DNA of 64,000 nt. Source: CAVWDI01 sp963793095. GTDB taxonomy: Bacteria > Chloroflexota > Anaerolineae > Anaerolineales > UBA4823. The DNA lies in contig CAWBYY010000011.1 of the NCBI GenBank assembly GCA_963793095.1, positions 186,001 through 250,000 of the forward strand, in the 5' to 3' direction. The notes below the pieces were generated by a model. The model saw nothing but the letters and a program-made list of their open reading frames with translations. It was not told where the DNA came from and made no database searches. Below, piece after piece: positions 1 to 8,844 of the stretch (within the stretch, counting starts at the first letter, position 1; the number at the start of each line of letters is the position of its first letter). Made by a program: the position numbers and the translations under genes.

Positions 1-2
1 TT

Positions 3-644
3 ACGTTGATGGTCATCATCGGTGCTATAGTCTGGCTTGGATTGACCATCCTTGGGCTGCCTGGTTCCTTTGCGCTCGGGATTATTGCAGGCTTGCTGGA
101 AATCATCCCAAACCTTGGCCCATTTCTGGCAGCCATACCGGCGGTGATTGTAGCCCTGCTGCAGGGTTCTGATACCCTGGCAGTTAATAATATGATCTTT
201 GTCCTGATAATTATCGGCTTTTATGTGCTGGTCAATTTTATTGAAAACACTACGGTGGTCCCGCGGGTGATGGGCGGATCGGTCAAACTACACCCGCTGG
301 TGGTGATACTGGGAGTTCTGGTTGGCGCATCAACCTGGGGTATCCTGGGAGCGTTACTGGCTGCTCCGGTGATCGCTTCTGGCAGGGAGATTGTCTCCTA
401 TCTTTATAGACATGTAATTGGAGAAAAACCGTATCTTTCTGCGCTGACAGGGCTGGAAAGCAAGGAAACTCCGCCGGAAGATAAAGCTGCAGAATTGGTG
501 CAGCGCGTTCCTGCATCGGAAACAGAATCCCAGCATGATATTAAATCAGGGCTGGAAAAAGCGGGTGAAGCTCCTGCTGGTGAAAACAAGGGCAACACTC
601 AAGGGGTCGATGAGAATCCATCTTGGGCTGATACTGAGGAGTGA
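3..644 (+). CDS. AI-2E/PerM family permease, C-terminal part
   Basis: This is the last 213 residues of a polytopic membrane protein of the AI-2E exporter/PerM family (formerly UPF0118). The frame is open to the left edge, so the gene begins outside the window. What is visible is a run of hydrophobic helices, the family hallmark segment EIIPNLGPFLAAIP near residue 40 of the fragment, and a final helix with GILGALLAAPVIA. After the last helix there is a hydrophilic, acidic tail of about 75 residues, longer than usual for the family. Family members export small molecules or act in ion exchange; the substrate cannot be read from sequence. The next gene starts 35 bases downstream on the same strand, so co-transcription is possible. 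Confidence 0.85.
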   Translation, partial: TLMVIIGAIVWLGLTILGLPGSFALGIIAGLLEIIPNLGPFLAAIPAVIVALLQGSDTLAVNNMIFVLIIIGFYVLVNFIENTTVVPRVMGGSVKLHPLVVILGVLVGASTWGILGALLAAPVIASGREIVSYLYRHVIGEKPYLSALTGLESKETPPEDKAAELVQRVPASETESQHDIKSGLEKAGEAPAGENKGNTQGVDENPSWADTEE

Positions 645-678
645 AGAAATGCCAATCAGTCCCGCAAGGTTATATTAA

Positions 679-3637
679 ATGAGCGATGATGCAAACAACG
701 TCCAACAAAACAACAACCAGAACCAGATCAAGGTCGTAATCGAATCGCAGTCCTACAGCGTCGCCCCGGGAGGTAGCATTTCGATCCCGGTGATGATTAA
801 GTTCAATGGCGACCAGGTTGAATCCCTGCTCATTAAGGCAGCCGGGATCCCTTCCGAATGGGTATATGTACCCCATCCTGTTTTACAGTTTGAACCCGGA
901 GAAAAGAAGGAATTAATCATAAATATCCAACCGCCCGCTCTACCTGAGGGTCGGGCTGGAAGATACCGGCTGGATATTGAGATTGTAAGCCAGTTGAATC
1001 CGGATTTAAAATCAAATGCCCAGACCAGCCTGGTTGTGGCAGCTTACGAAGTAACCGGGGATATCAGTGTGTTGGTCGAATCAACACGGTACATGGCCCC
1101 GCCTGGAGGAGAGACAGGTATCCGGCTTGTAATCCGAAACATGGGATTTTTGGAGGACACATACGATACCCGGCTTGATGGCATCCCGGCTGAATGGGTG
1201 AGTAAACCCGCTTCCCTCCTTAGGCTGGCTGAAGGTGAAGAGGGTGAGGTTACTTTTAGTGTCCAGCCTCCGCCTTCCCCGCCAGGGAGAGCCGGGAGAT
1301 ACCCCTTCACGATCAGGATTACGGGGAAGGAAGATCCGGATCAATCTGTGGAGATCGGCGGTACGCTTACCGTTGCTGCATATGAAGTTACGGGCCGGAT
1401 CGGGGTTTTAATGGCAGCGACCCAGTATTCAGTCCAGCCTGGGGAGAGGGCCTCCATCTCAATGGTGCTGCTGAATCAGGGTCTGACGGAGGACACCTTT
1501 AAATTGTCCATCGAGGGCGTCCCTGCCAACTGGGTATCCACCACTTCGCCGGTGATAAATCTTGCGCCGGGCGAGCATAAAGAAGTGGTGCTGGAAATAC
1601 TGCCGCCGCGTTTTGCCCAGAGCCGGGCCGGAAGAAATTCGCTAGTCATTACTGTAACCAGCGAGCAGGCGCCTGAGCAGAAAGCCGAGGTTGAATGTGT
1701 GCTGACTGTTGCTGCATTCACACAATTCAGGAGCGAACTGCGACCTACCAGGATTGTATCCGCCCAACCTGCCCAGGTTTTAATCGAAAACCAGAGCAAC
1801 ATCCAGGAAAACTTTTCTATCCTCTGGCAAAGCGAAGAACAGGAGTTGCAGTTTTCCCCCTCTCCGGAACAGAATGTGCGTGTGCCACCCGGTCAGGTAG
1901 ACGCAGTCCAGTTCCAGGTTCAACCACGCCGGCGCCCAATATTCGGCGGCGAATACGTGTATCCATATTCCGTGAGTGTGACATCCACAGGCGGCATCAG
2001 GATAATAAATGATGGAGAGGTCAGCGCAAAAGCATGGATTCCGTTCTGGGTGATCCCAATCGTGGCTGTATTGTGCCTGGGGCTGACCTGCATATCGGCT
2101 TTTCTGGTCCTCCAGAACCAGACCGAAAGGTCGGGAGCAGCCCAGATCACCCAAACAGCTGCAGCAAACCAGACTGCGGCCGCGATAATCGGAGAGGAGG
2201 ACACCGACGGGGATGGCCTGACCAACCGGGAGGAACTCGAATGGGGAAGCGATCCTCTGAACCCGGATTCCGATGGCGACCAGCTCCAGGATGGCCCCGA
2301 AGTAAAGCAGTTCGGAACCGACCCCTTAAATCCGGATACGGAAGGAGACCGGCTTTCAGACGGCGATGAGGTCCAGCGCGGGACCAACCCGCTCAATCCG
2401 GACAGTGATGGCGACCGCCTGATTGACGGCGAGGAGGTGGAGCGTTCCACTGATCCACTCAACCCCGATACGGACAGCGACGGCCTTGGCGATGGCGATG
2501 AGCTGGAACGTGGGACTAACCCATTAATAGCGGATACAGATGAGGATAAGCTGTTTGACGGTCAGGAAATCCAGCTGGGGACAGACCCGCTTAATCCGGA
2601 TACTGATCGGGACCGGATGATCGATGGGGATGAAAGGCAGCCCTGTCCGGACCCACTTAACCCCGATACAGATGCTGACGGGATAATTGACGGTGAGGAC
2701 CGCGATCCCTGCGACCCGGGCAATCCTTCGCTGACCGCTTCGGCTATCCCTCCAAGCCCGACATTGCCCCCGCCTACTGCCCCGCCAACCGGGGAGGCGA
2801 CCGAACCTGCTGTAAATTTAGGACCGGGGAAAATCGCCTTTGAATCAAACCGGGGCGGGAATGCGGATATTTTTTTGTTGGACACTCAAAGCTTTGAAAC
2901 GATACGTCTGACGAACGAACCGGGGGTAGATACCCAGCCTGCTTGGTCGCCGGATGGGAACAGAATCGCCTTCGCTTCCAACCGCAGCGGGAATTATGAC
3001 ATCTATATCATGAACGCCGATGGCAGCGGGGTCCAGAATATTACCAGCAACGCGATCGGGGATGACCTGCACCCAACCTGGTCACCTGACGGCAACTGGA
3101 TCGCTTTTTCGACAGACCGGGACGGAAACCGGGAGATTTACAGCATTCAGGTCGGCGGTCCGGGAATCCATAACCTGACAAATTCGGCTGATTTCGGAGG
3201 ATTACCAGCCGCACTGGTTCGAGAGCGGAGGTATCCTGTTCGGTAATGAGTTTATCGTTTTCACGTCCGAGCAGGACGGCAATCCAGAGATTTTCCGCAT
3301 GAACCCGGATGGTTCCGACCAGGTTCGCCTTACTGATAATCCAGCCGCAGATCACAGTCCAAATGGGTCGTCTCAGGGGGATCAGATTGTCTTTGTAACT
3401 GAACGGGATGGGAACCCGGAAGTGTACTTAATGGATATTGATGGTGGCAACCCGCAAAACCTGAGCGGGAATCTGGCCGCCGATCTGCATCCCGGCTGGG
3501 ATCCGGACGGTGATTGGATCGTTTTCACAACCAACCGGGACGGGAACCAGGAAATCTATGTATATTTACCGGGCAGCGTTCCGCCGGTTAATCTTACCCA
3601 GGATCCGTCTGAAGATTTATATCCTGCATGGAAATGA
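679..3637 (+). CDS. Ig-like / calcium-repeat / PD40 propeller surface protein (frameshifted)
   Basis: Large multidomain protein, about 985 residues once one base is removed. Residues 15-440 hold four similar beta-sandwich units resembling NEW3/COG1470 domains (repeated pattern: PGGxxSIxxxxxN, GIPxEWV, PPxxPxGRAGRY). A single membrane helix lies near residues 450-475. Residues 505-685 carry seven thrombospondin-type-3-like calcium repeats of the form GTDPLNPDxDxDxxxDG. A Pro/Thr linker follows, then six PD40 (TolB-like) repeats of the form IAFxSNRDGNxDIYxMN, a six-blade propeller. The frame breaks at about 3193-3198: the first frame stops at 3246 after three blades, and the +1 frame supplies the other three blades to 3637. 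An extra G in the GG run near 3197 explains it. No signal peptide is visible before the Ig-like part. The function is unknown; binding or scaffolding at the envelope is likely. Confidence 0.8.
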
Positions 3638-3706
3638 TTACTTAATGCCCTGATTTTTTCTACAATGAATATTCGGCGTTGAATTGAAGATTGGGAGGAT
3701 TTTAAT

Positions 3707-3829
3707 TTGTTTAATATTCTTTGTAATCGTTTTATTCACCGCAGGTCCCAGTGTTCCCAGTTATTGGGCTCGGCATTGAAGGTTTGGTCATTGGCATTCG
3801 CAATCATTACGGTATTTAGGCTGACTTGA
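3707..3829 (+). CDS. small hypothetical protein, 40 aa
   Basis: A 40-residue reading frame that begins with TTG at 3707. It is preceded by a good ribosome site, GGGAGGA, 8 bases upstream, and a TACAAT -10-like box lies at 3661-3666. The protein has a basic, Cys-containing N-terminal half (FIHRRSQCSQ) and a hydrophobic C-terminal half (KVWSLAFAIITVF) that could be one membrane helix. A strong hairpin with a T tract begins 25 bases after the stop. Ribosome site, frame and terminator together look like a self-contained transcription unit. I do not recognise the family. It could still be chance, because the start is not ATG and there is no homology evidence. Confidence 0.45.
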   Translation: MFNILCNRFIHRRSQCSQLLGSALKVWSLAFAIITVFRLT

Positions 3830-3853
3830 CCGGTTAAATATACACGCATATTA

Positions 3854-3899
3854 AACAGGAATTGGTTTCGAAACCAACTCCTGTTTGTTGTTATTTTTT
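3854..3899 (+). terminator. rho-independent terminator
   Basis: The arms 3854-3869 and 3870-3885 are inverted copies of 16 bases with one mismatch (core TTGGTTTC/GAAACCAA). A T-rich stretch with six consecutive Ts follows, to 3899. It lies 25 bases after the small ORF and about 220 bases after the large surface protein, and would end transcripts of either. Confidence 0.8.
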
Positions 3900-4006
3900 A
3901 GAAATTGATTGGTATGTAAGATTGGGCTAATTGTTGGCGTCTGAAAATTAAAAAAGTTTAGAAAAAAAACACGAGCAATTAAAAAAAACACCCTGGAGGA
4001 AAATTG

Positions 4007-4543
4007 ATGAACCGGCTCGAAGAAATCAGACACGAGAAAGACCATTTTTTCCTGGAAAGCCCTCACAGCCCGCTTACCCATGAACAGAAAGCGAGTTTTG
4101 ATGGCCTTGATTATTTCCCCGAAAATCTGGAACTTGATCTTACTCTGGAGTTGGAAGAGTTCGAGGATAAAGAGCAGATCACAATGCAGACCTCAACCGG
4201 AGATATCCAGACCTACCAGCGCTACGGCCTGGTCCAGTTTGAAGTTGGAGGTGTACCGGCGAGCTTAACTATTTACGCCAACCAGCATGGTTTTTTCCTT
4301 CCCTTCGTTGACTCTCTCGCCGGACAGGAAACATATCCAGCCGGACGCTACCTCGAACCTGAAGTTCTGCCCGGCGGAAATGTCAGGCTGGATTTTAACC
4401 TGGCCTACAACCCGTACTGCGCCTACAACGATATGTGGTCATGCCCATTCCCCCCGGCTGAAAACCGACTGCAGGTGCCGGTCAGGGCGGGCGAGAAGTT
4501 GTTCCAGAGCGAAGAAGCGATAAACGACTTGCATGAACAATAG
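4007..4543 (+). CDS. DUF1684 domain protein
   Basis: 178-residue protein of the DUF1684 family. The diagnostic C-terminal block is present: GRYLEPEVLPGG, then LDFNLAYNPYCAYND, then CPFPPAENRLQVPVRAGEK. These segments are near-invariant in the family and contain two conserved Cys (AYNPYCAY and SCPFPP). The start is the ATG at 4007, with TGGAGGA 8 bases upstream; a TTG codon directly before it could also be read. There is no signal peptide, so it is probably cytoplasmic. The molecular function of DUF1684 is not established. The gene stands alone between two terminator hairpins (3854-3899 and 4598-4636). Confidence 0.85.
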   Translation: MNRLEEIRHEKDHFFLESPHSPLTHEQKASFDGLDYFPENLELDLTLELEEFEDKEQITMQTSTGDIQTYQRYGLVQFEVGGVPASLTIYANQHGFFLPFVDSLAGQETYPAGRYLEPEVLPGGNVRLDFNLAYNPYCAYNDMWSCPFPPAENRLQVPVRAGEKLFQSEEAINDLHEQ

Positions 4544-4597
4544 AATGAATACTTAAAAAGAACCTGATCTATTTTCTGAACCGGATGTTCAACGATA

Positions 4598-4636
4598 ATG
4601 CTGGAGGTAGATATGTGCCTCCAGCATACTTTGTTT
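4598..4636 (+). terminator. rho-independent terminator
   Basis: Perfect 10-base stem ATGCTGGAGG (4598-4607) with CCTCCAGCAT (4618-4627), a 10-base loop, then ACTTTGTTT. It sits 55 bases after the DUF1684 stop and before the ketoacyl synthase gene. Confidence 0.75.
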
Positions 4637-4768
4637 AGGGACGATCGGCTCTTTTAGAAGCGATTGATAGTGGGTATAATCATCTCGTAAATGCGAAAAT
4701 TATCTAAAAAACTATCGGGTTTGAGCCGGAAACAGTAATTTTCAAGCCATAAACCTTCGGGAGAAAAT

Positions 4769-6107
4769 ATGGAAATCCTTTGCAGCGCCTGCCAGACATT
4801 AAATCCACCGCAAGCCCATTTCTGTATGCAGTGCGGCAGACCGGTAGTCGCCCCCCGGGAGCTCCCGGACAGCAGCCGGGTTGTTATCACCGGCATGGGA
4901 GCTGTGACGCCGCTGGGACACAGCCTGCACGACAACTGGGAGGCCCTGCTCGGCGGGATCAGCGGGATAAGCGAAACGACCCAGATCCCGAATGCCGATA
5001 AATACCCCTGCAGGTTTTCTGCTGGGGTAAAAAATTTCGATCCGGATGATTACATGGATCACAAACTTGCCCGCCGGATCACCGAATCAAGCCAGTACGC
5101 CCTGGCGGCTGCCAGAATGGCGTATGAGGATGCCTCGCTTGACGAGACCCAATTCGATTCAACCCGCAGTGGAGTTGTGGTGGGTACTGCCGCCGGCGGC
5201 AGCATTGTTGAAACGGAACAAGCGATGCGAAAATTGCTGTCGAACAGCCGAATCTCGCCGATAAAGTTTAACTCTGTCTGGCCCAATATGGCAGCATTTG
5301 CGGTAGCAAGCCGGCTTAACTTTTCCGGGTATAACGCCACGATTGTGACCGCCTGCGCCTCAGGGACCCAGTCGCTGGCAACCGCTTCCGATGCCATCCG
5401 GATGGGATATGTGGATGTGGCTGCGGCAGGGGGAACTGAGTCAATCCTGAGCGAAGTTGCTCTGGCTGGTTTTTCCGGGATCGGCGCATTGTCCACCCGC
5501 TGTGATGATCCGTCTAAAGTTAGCCGGCCGTTTGATAAAGACCGGGATGGGCTGGTTCCCGGGGAAGGTTCGGCGATGTTGATCCTGGAGAGCCTTGCGC
5601 ATGCCCGCTCACGCGGGGCGAGGATTTACGCTGAAATTCTGGGTTATGCAGTTGGGAGCGACGCCCGCCACGAAACGGAACCGACCCCAGCCTCCCAGGC
5701 CCATACAATGAAGCAAGCAATCTCTGCGGCTGGCATTTCCCCCGAAATGGTCGATTATATTAATCCGCATGCAACTTCCACCCCGGTTGGCGATGCCATG
5801 GAAACGGAAGCTATCAAGCTGGTATTCGGGGACAGCGCCTATAAAATCCCCGATCAGCGCGACCAAATCAATGGTCGGGCATATGCTGGGCGCGGCCGGG
5901 GCGTTCGAGGCGCTGGTCTGCGTTCTCAGTATCCGCGAAAACCAGATCCACGGGACGATGAACTATGAAACTCCCGACCCCGAGTGCGACCTGGACTACG
6001 TGCCCAACCAGCCCCGCAGGCTGCCGGTGAGGGTGGCGCTTTCGAACTCATTTGGTTTTGGCGGCCAGAACGCCTGTATCGTCCTGGGGAAGTATGATGG
6101 CAATTGA
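4769..6107 (+). CDS. fabF: zinc-ribbon beta-ketoacyl-ACP synthase II-like (frameshifted)
   Basis: Condensing enzyme of the KAS II (FabF) family, about 445 residues after correcting one base. Residues 1-30 are a zinc ribbon with Cys 5, 8, 19 and 22 (CSAC and CMQC). This is not part of ordinary FabF, which begins here at about residue 36 (RVVITGMGAVTPLG). Catalytic Cys196 is in TACASGTQ, the first His (334) in NPHATSTPVGD, and the second His in SMVGHMLGAAGA. The C-terminal SNSFGFGGQNA is intact but in another frame: the first frame runs into a stop at 5968. Removing one C from CCCC at 5848-5851 joins KIP to ISATKS and restores the enzyme. GGGAG precedes the ATG. A FabF joins malonyl-ACP to acyl-ACP in fatty-acid or polyketide synthesis. 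The gene stands alone, with no ACP or other fab gene beside it, so a specialised role is possible. Confidence 0.85.
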
Positions 6108-6136
6108 CAGGTAGGCACTGCTCTCTTTGCCAACAA

Positions 6137-6631
6137 TCAGCTCAGGTTAATCCGGCGGGTGATTAAATTTGCAACCGGTATCGCGCCGATTAATATAACT
6201 GACTCGCTTACTAGTACCAGCAGAGTAACTGTCACAAATAAACCGCCGCCCAGTAGATATAACATCAAACCGACCGCCAGGGAGGTTGTCAGCGCATAGG
6301 CAAACATTGGAACAACCGGATAACGCCAGTATAACAGTCTGTAGATAAACCATGCCAGGATCCCTCCGGCGATATCGGTTGCCGGCATCCAGAACAACTC
6401 CAGAGGGCCGACAAACGGGCTTGCCAGGTTGGCGAAGAATGTCCCGATCCCGATCCCGAACGAAAGCCAGGGATTGTACAGCACGAATACTTTCAGGAAC
6501 TCGGCAATCCTGAACTGGAGCGGCCCGTAACTCAGAGGCGCCAGGGCGACAGTCAGGACAGCATACAGGGCGGCGATAACCGCGATTAGAACGATATTTC
6601 GGGTGGTTACTGCGGAATTAAGTTTACGCAA
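6137..6631 (-). CDS. queT: QueT family transporter (ECF substrate-binding subunit)
   Basis: 164-residue membrane protein of the QueT family, the substrate-specific subunit of an energy-coupling-factor importer predicted to take up queuosine precursors. It has about five hydrophobic helices. Family-typical stretches are ALYAVLTVALAPLSYGPLQF near residue 20, RIAEFLKVFVLY, and ELFWMPATDIAGG near residue 80. The start is TTG at 6631, with AAGGGAG close upstream; there is no better ATG. No EcfA/EcfT genes are in the window, so it probably shares a common energising module. A promoter with a short leader lies directly upstream (6702-6730). It converges on the ketoacyl synthase gene. Confidence 0.85.
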   Translation of the reverse strand: MRKLNSAVTTRNIVLIAVIAALYAVLTVALAPLSYGPLQFRIAEFLKVFVLYNPWLSFGIGIGTFFANLASPFVGPLELFWMPATDIAGGILAWFIYRLLYWRYPVVPMFAYALTTSLAVGLMLYLLGGGLFVTVTLLVLVSESVILIGAIPVANLITRRINLS

Positions 6632-6701
6632 ACTTCTCCCTTAATTAATTCAATTATCTGTAAAGAGCTGTAAATCCCGCAACTCTGTTTGTCTTTTGAA
6701 G

Positions 6702-6730
6702 ATTATATCTTTTTTGGTTTACAATTTCAG
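6702..6730 (-). promoter_or_regulatory. promoter and short leader of queT
   Basis: On the minus strand, TATAAT (6702-6707) lies 17 bases from CTGAAA (6725-6730), a good sigma-70 pair. Transcription would start near 6694, giving a leader of about 65 bases. At its 5' end is a potential hairpin (6654-6687: AGAGTTG pairing with CAGCTCT). The position is where a preQ1 riboswitch would sit, but the loop and tail do not match a preQ1 aptamer I can recognise. Confidence 0.45.
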
Positions 6731-6746
6731 CCACCCTGTGAGACAA

Positions 6747-7958
6747 ATGAAAGAAATCCGGCACCCCATCCGAACGGCCAGCCCTTACTTTGTAGTTTTC
6801 TTTTTGCTCGGCGCTCTTGGGTATTCCCTGCATGGAACCTCCCTTCCATATCTGGCTGACAGGGTGGGAGTTGAATTGACCAGCCTGGGATACCTGTTCT
6901 CGACAAGGTCATTCGGGTATTTATTGGGCTCGTTTTTTGCCGGCCGGCTTTATGACCGCTATCCCGGTCATAAGATAATGGCAGGTTTGTTGTTCCTGCT
7001 TGGACTGACGGCGGTATTTATCCCACTTTCACCGGCCGTTTACCTCCTGGCATTGTTGATGTTTCTGGCTGGAATCGGGGTGGGAGGCTCAGATGTAGGC
7101 GGGAATACGCTTGTAATGTGGAGGTTTAAGGACAGATCGGGGCCGTATTTAAATGCGCTGTTTTTTTTCGCAGGAGTGGGCGGGATTGCTGCCCCGCTGT
7201 TGCTGGAATTCTTTTTACGCCGGGATTTAAATTTTGAGTGGGCTTACTGGTTATTCGCGGTTTTGATATTGCCTGCAGCAATTTGGCTGATGATAAGACC
7301 ATCACCAGGTATCCCAATAACGGATGAATTTGATGGTAAGGCAGCAGCAGATTACCGTTCAGTGATTTTGATTGGGACAATACTATTTATTTACGTAGGG
7401 ATAGATGTCAGCTTTGTTGGCTGGGTGTACAGTTATGTTTTGATGACAGGGTCGGGAAGCAGCTCTCAAGCCGCAGCCCTAACTTCTGCATACTGGTTTG
7501 CAGTAACTGCCGGAAGGTTTGTGATGATAATTGTGGCAGCCCGAATTCACCCGGGGCCGATAATTTGGGCCAGCATGTGCGGGGCTGTTGTTAGTCTGGG
7601 TCTTTTCCTGCTCTTTCCAGGTTCGCTATCTGCAACAGCAGCGGGGACGGTGGGATTGGGCTTGTCGACAGCGGCACTGCTGCCAATGACACTGACCTAC
7701 GCTGAACGAAGCATGCCAATTCGGGGAAGGATCACGGGCGTGCTGTGGGTTTTCGGCAGTACCGGGGCGATTATCACACCCTGGTTGGCAGGGAAATTGA
7801 TGGGCTGGGCAGAGCCTATCGGGCTGGTGTACTTACTGCTTATTTATGCGGTTTTCGGACTGCTTGTATTTCTTGGATTAAATTTATATCAAAACCGTTC
7901 ATCTGGTTTAAAGCAGGATGGTGGAACAATTTCATCCAACAGGTATAATAGCGGTTGA
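6747..7958 (+). CDS. MFS transporter
   Basis: About 403-residue major facilitator with twelve hydrophobic helices. The motif-A equivalent between helices 2 and 3 is GRLYDRYPGHKIMAG; GIGVGGSDVGGNTLVMW in helix 4 recalls the FucP/MFSD4-like sugar-transporter branch. A second-half copy occurs around RSMPIRGRITGVLWVFGSTG. I place the start at the ATG at 6747, because the upstream TTG at 6696 would overlap the queT promoter; neither start has a strong ribosome site. The substrate cannot be inferred. It is followed at 48 bases by the small HTH gene. Confidence 0.8.
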   Translation: MKEIRHPIRTASPYFVVFFLLGALGYSLHGTSLPYLADRVGVELTSLGYLFSTRSFGYLLGSFFAGRLYDRYPGHKIMAGLLFLLGLTAVFIPLSPAVYLLALLMFLAGIGVGGSDVGGNTLVMWRFKDRSGPYLNALFFFAGVGGIAAPLLLEFFLRRDLNFEWAYWLFAVLILPAAIWLMIRPSPGIPITDEFDGKAAADYRSVILIGTILFIYVGIDVSFVGWVYSYVLMTGSGSSSQAAALTSAYWFAVTAGRFVMIIVAARIHPGPIIWASMCGAVVSLGLFLLFPGSLSATAAGTVGLGLSTAALLPMTLTYAERSMPIRGRITGVLWVFGSTGAIITPWLAGKLMGWAEPIGLVYLLLIYAVFGLLVFLGLNLYQNRSSGLKQDGGTISSNRYNSG

Positions 7959-8005
7959 ACATAGAGCCGCGGATTGATTTTATTAAGAGAGGAAAGGAGA
8001 GAACC

Positions 8006-8389
8006 ATGGCGGCAGATTTTCTGAATGATTTCGAAATTAACCGGCTGGAGGAGCTTGCAGCGGGAGAATTTCCTTATAACCAGTGGGCTAAAGCAATTCT
8101 GCTGCTTAATTGTGGAGCTTCATACACCGAGGCTGGCCAGGGATCGGGGCTGACCGCCCGCCAGGCGCGCTACCGTCGCGATAAATTTTTAAGGCAGAGA
8201 TTGGACATGTTCCTTGGTGGAGCGGCCGGCGACTGGGTTTCGGCTTCAGCTGAGGGTAGTGTAACTGCTGTGGGTGAATCTCAGACTGATCCTGATCCAG
8301 GTGTAAAAAAGGGAAAATCGAAGAAAAAAACCAAAAAGAAAAAGAAGAAGAAAAAAGAAAAATCGAAATCCGGCAAAAAGAAAAAGTAA
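8006..8389 (+). CDS. small helix-turn-helix protein with poly-lysine tail
   Basis: 127 residues. The first 75 form a helical unit with an HTH-like segment (GASYTEAGQGSGLTARQARYRRDKFL) similar to the homeodomain-like helices of transposase or resolvase type regulators. A short linker leads to a C-terminal 27-residue tail that is nearly all lysine and serine (GKSKKKTKKKKKKKKEK). The DNA encoding the tail is a purine-rich AAG/AAA stretch prone to slippage. The start ATG at 8006 has AGGAAAGGAGAG upstream. A basic tail on a DNA-binding unit suggests non-specific DNA or RNA binding, like histone-H1-type tails in some bacteria; this is inference. Confidence 0.65.
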   Translation: MAADFLNDFEINRLEELAAGEFPYNQWAKAILLLNCGASYTEAGQGSGLTARQARYRRDKFLRQRLDMFLGGAAGDWVSASAEGSVTAVGESQTDPDPGVKKGKSKKKTKKKKKKKKEKSKSGKKKK

Positions 8390-8844
8390 AAAGGGTAAAC
8401 AAAGCAGAAATGAACCGGGCTCGATTTGATTCCGCCTGTCTGGCGGGAACGGATTAGGTTTCGCTGGGGATCAGCTAGTGGGTTGAAGTGCAGCGGCACC
8501 TGGTCCAAGATCCTTTATTCTTTGACAGCAATCGAGCACCGCCATGATTTCACCTGGGAACTCACCCGGTTTTCAGTTAGCGCCGCGGACGATTATCTGA
8601 ACGCAGCTTTCCCGGCATGTTTGATTTTAGCGATCCACGCAACGACCAACTGGCATATACGGCGCCGGTTCTCTGATCATGCTGAATGGGATGGATTTTG
8701 ACTCGCGTCCCGCAATCACCATTCGTTCACGTATCTTGAACAGGAAATCCCTCCCAGGCCATCCAGATATTGTTTCAGAAAGGCAGATTTCGGTTAGAAT
8801 TAACGGCTTGGAATTATAAATTTTGAAAGGAAGGTTAATAAGTT
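8390..8844. other. 455-base gap upstream of aldolase gene
   Basis: No convincing gene is seen. A 91-codon frame at 8426-8701 has no ribosome site and no recognisable composition. There is no tRNA-like cloverleaf or terminator. The promoter of the aldolase gene must lie in the last 100 bases; TAGAAT near 8797 is a possible -10 box, but I cannot assign a good -35. GAAAGGAAGG precedes the aldolase ATG. Confidence 0.5.

Noticed and set aside
1920..2462. 180-codon minus-strand frame inside the calcium repeats
   Set aside because: Antisense to a repetitive Asp/Gly/Pro coding region; Ser/Pro-rich translation is the mirror of the repeats, with no ribosome site.
3190..3200. Programmed ribosomal frameshifting as explanation of the breaks
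   Set aside because: No slippery heptamer with a downstream structure, and the breaks occur in unrelated genes at different motifs.
6654..6687. preQ1 class I riboswitch before queT
   Set aside because: Position fits, but the loop lacks the expected aptamer sequence and the A-rich tail pairing; left as an unclassified leader.
8426..8701. 91-codon frame before the aldolase gene
   Set aside because: No ribosome site, no recognisable composition, not followed by a terminator.
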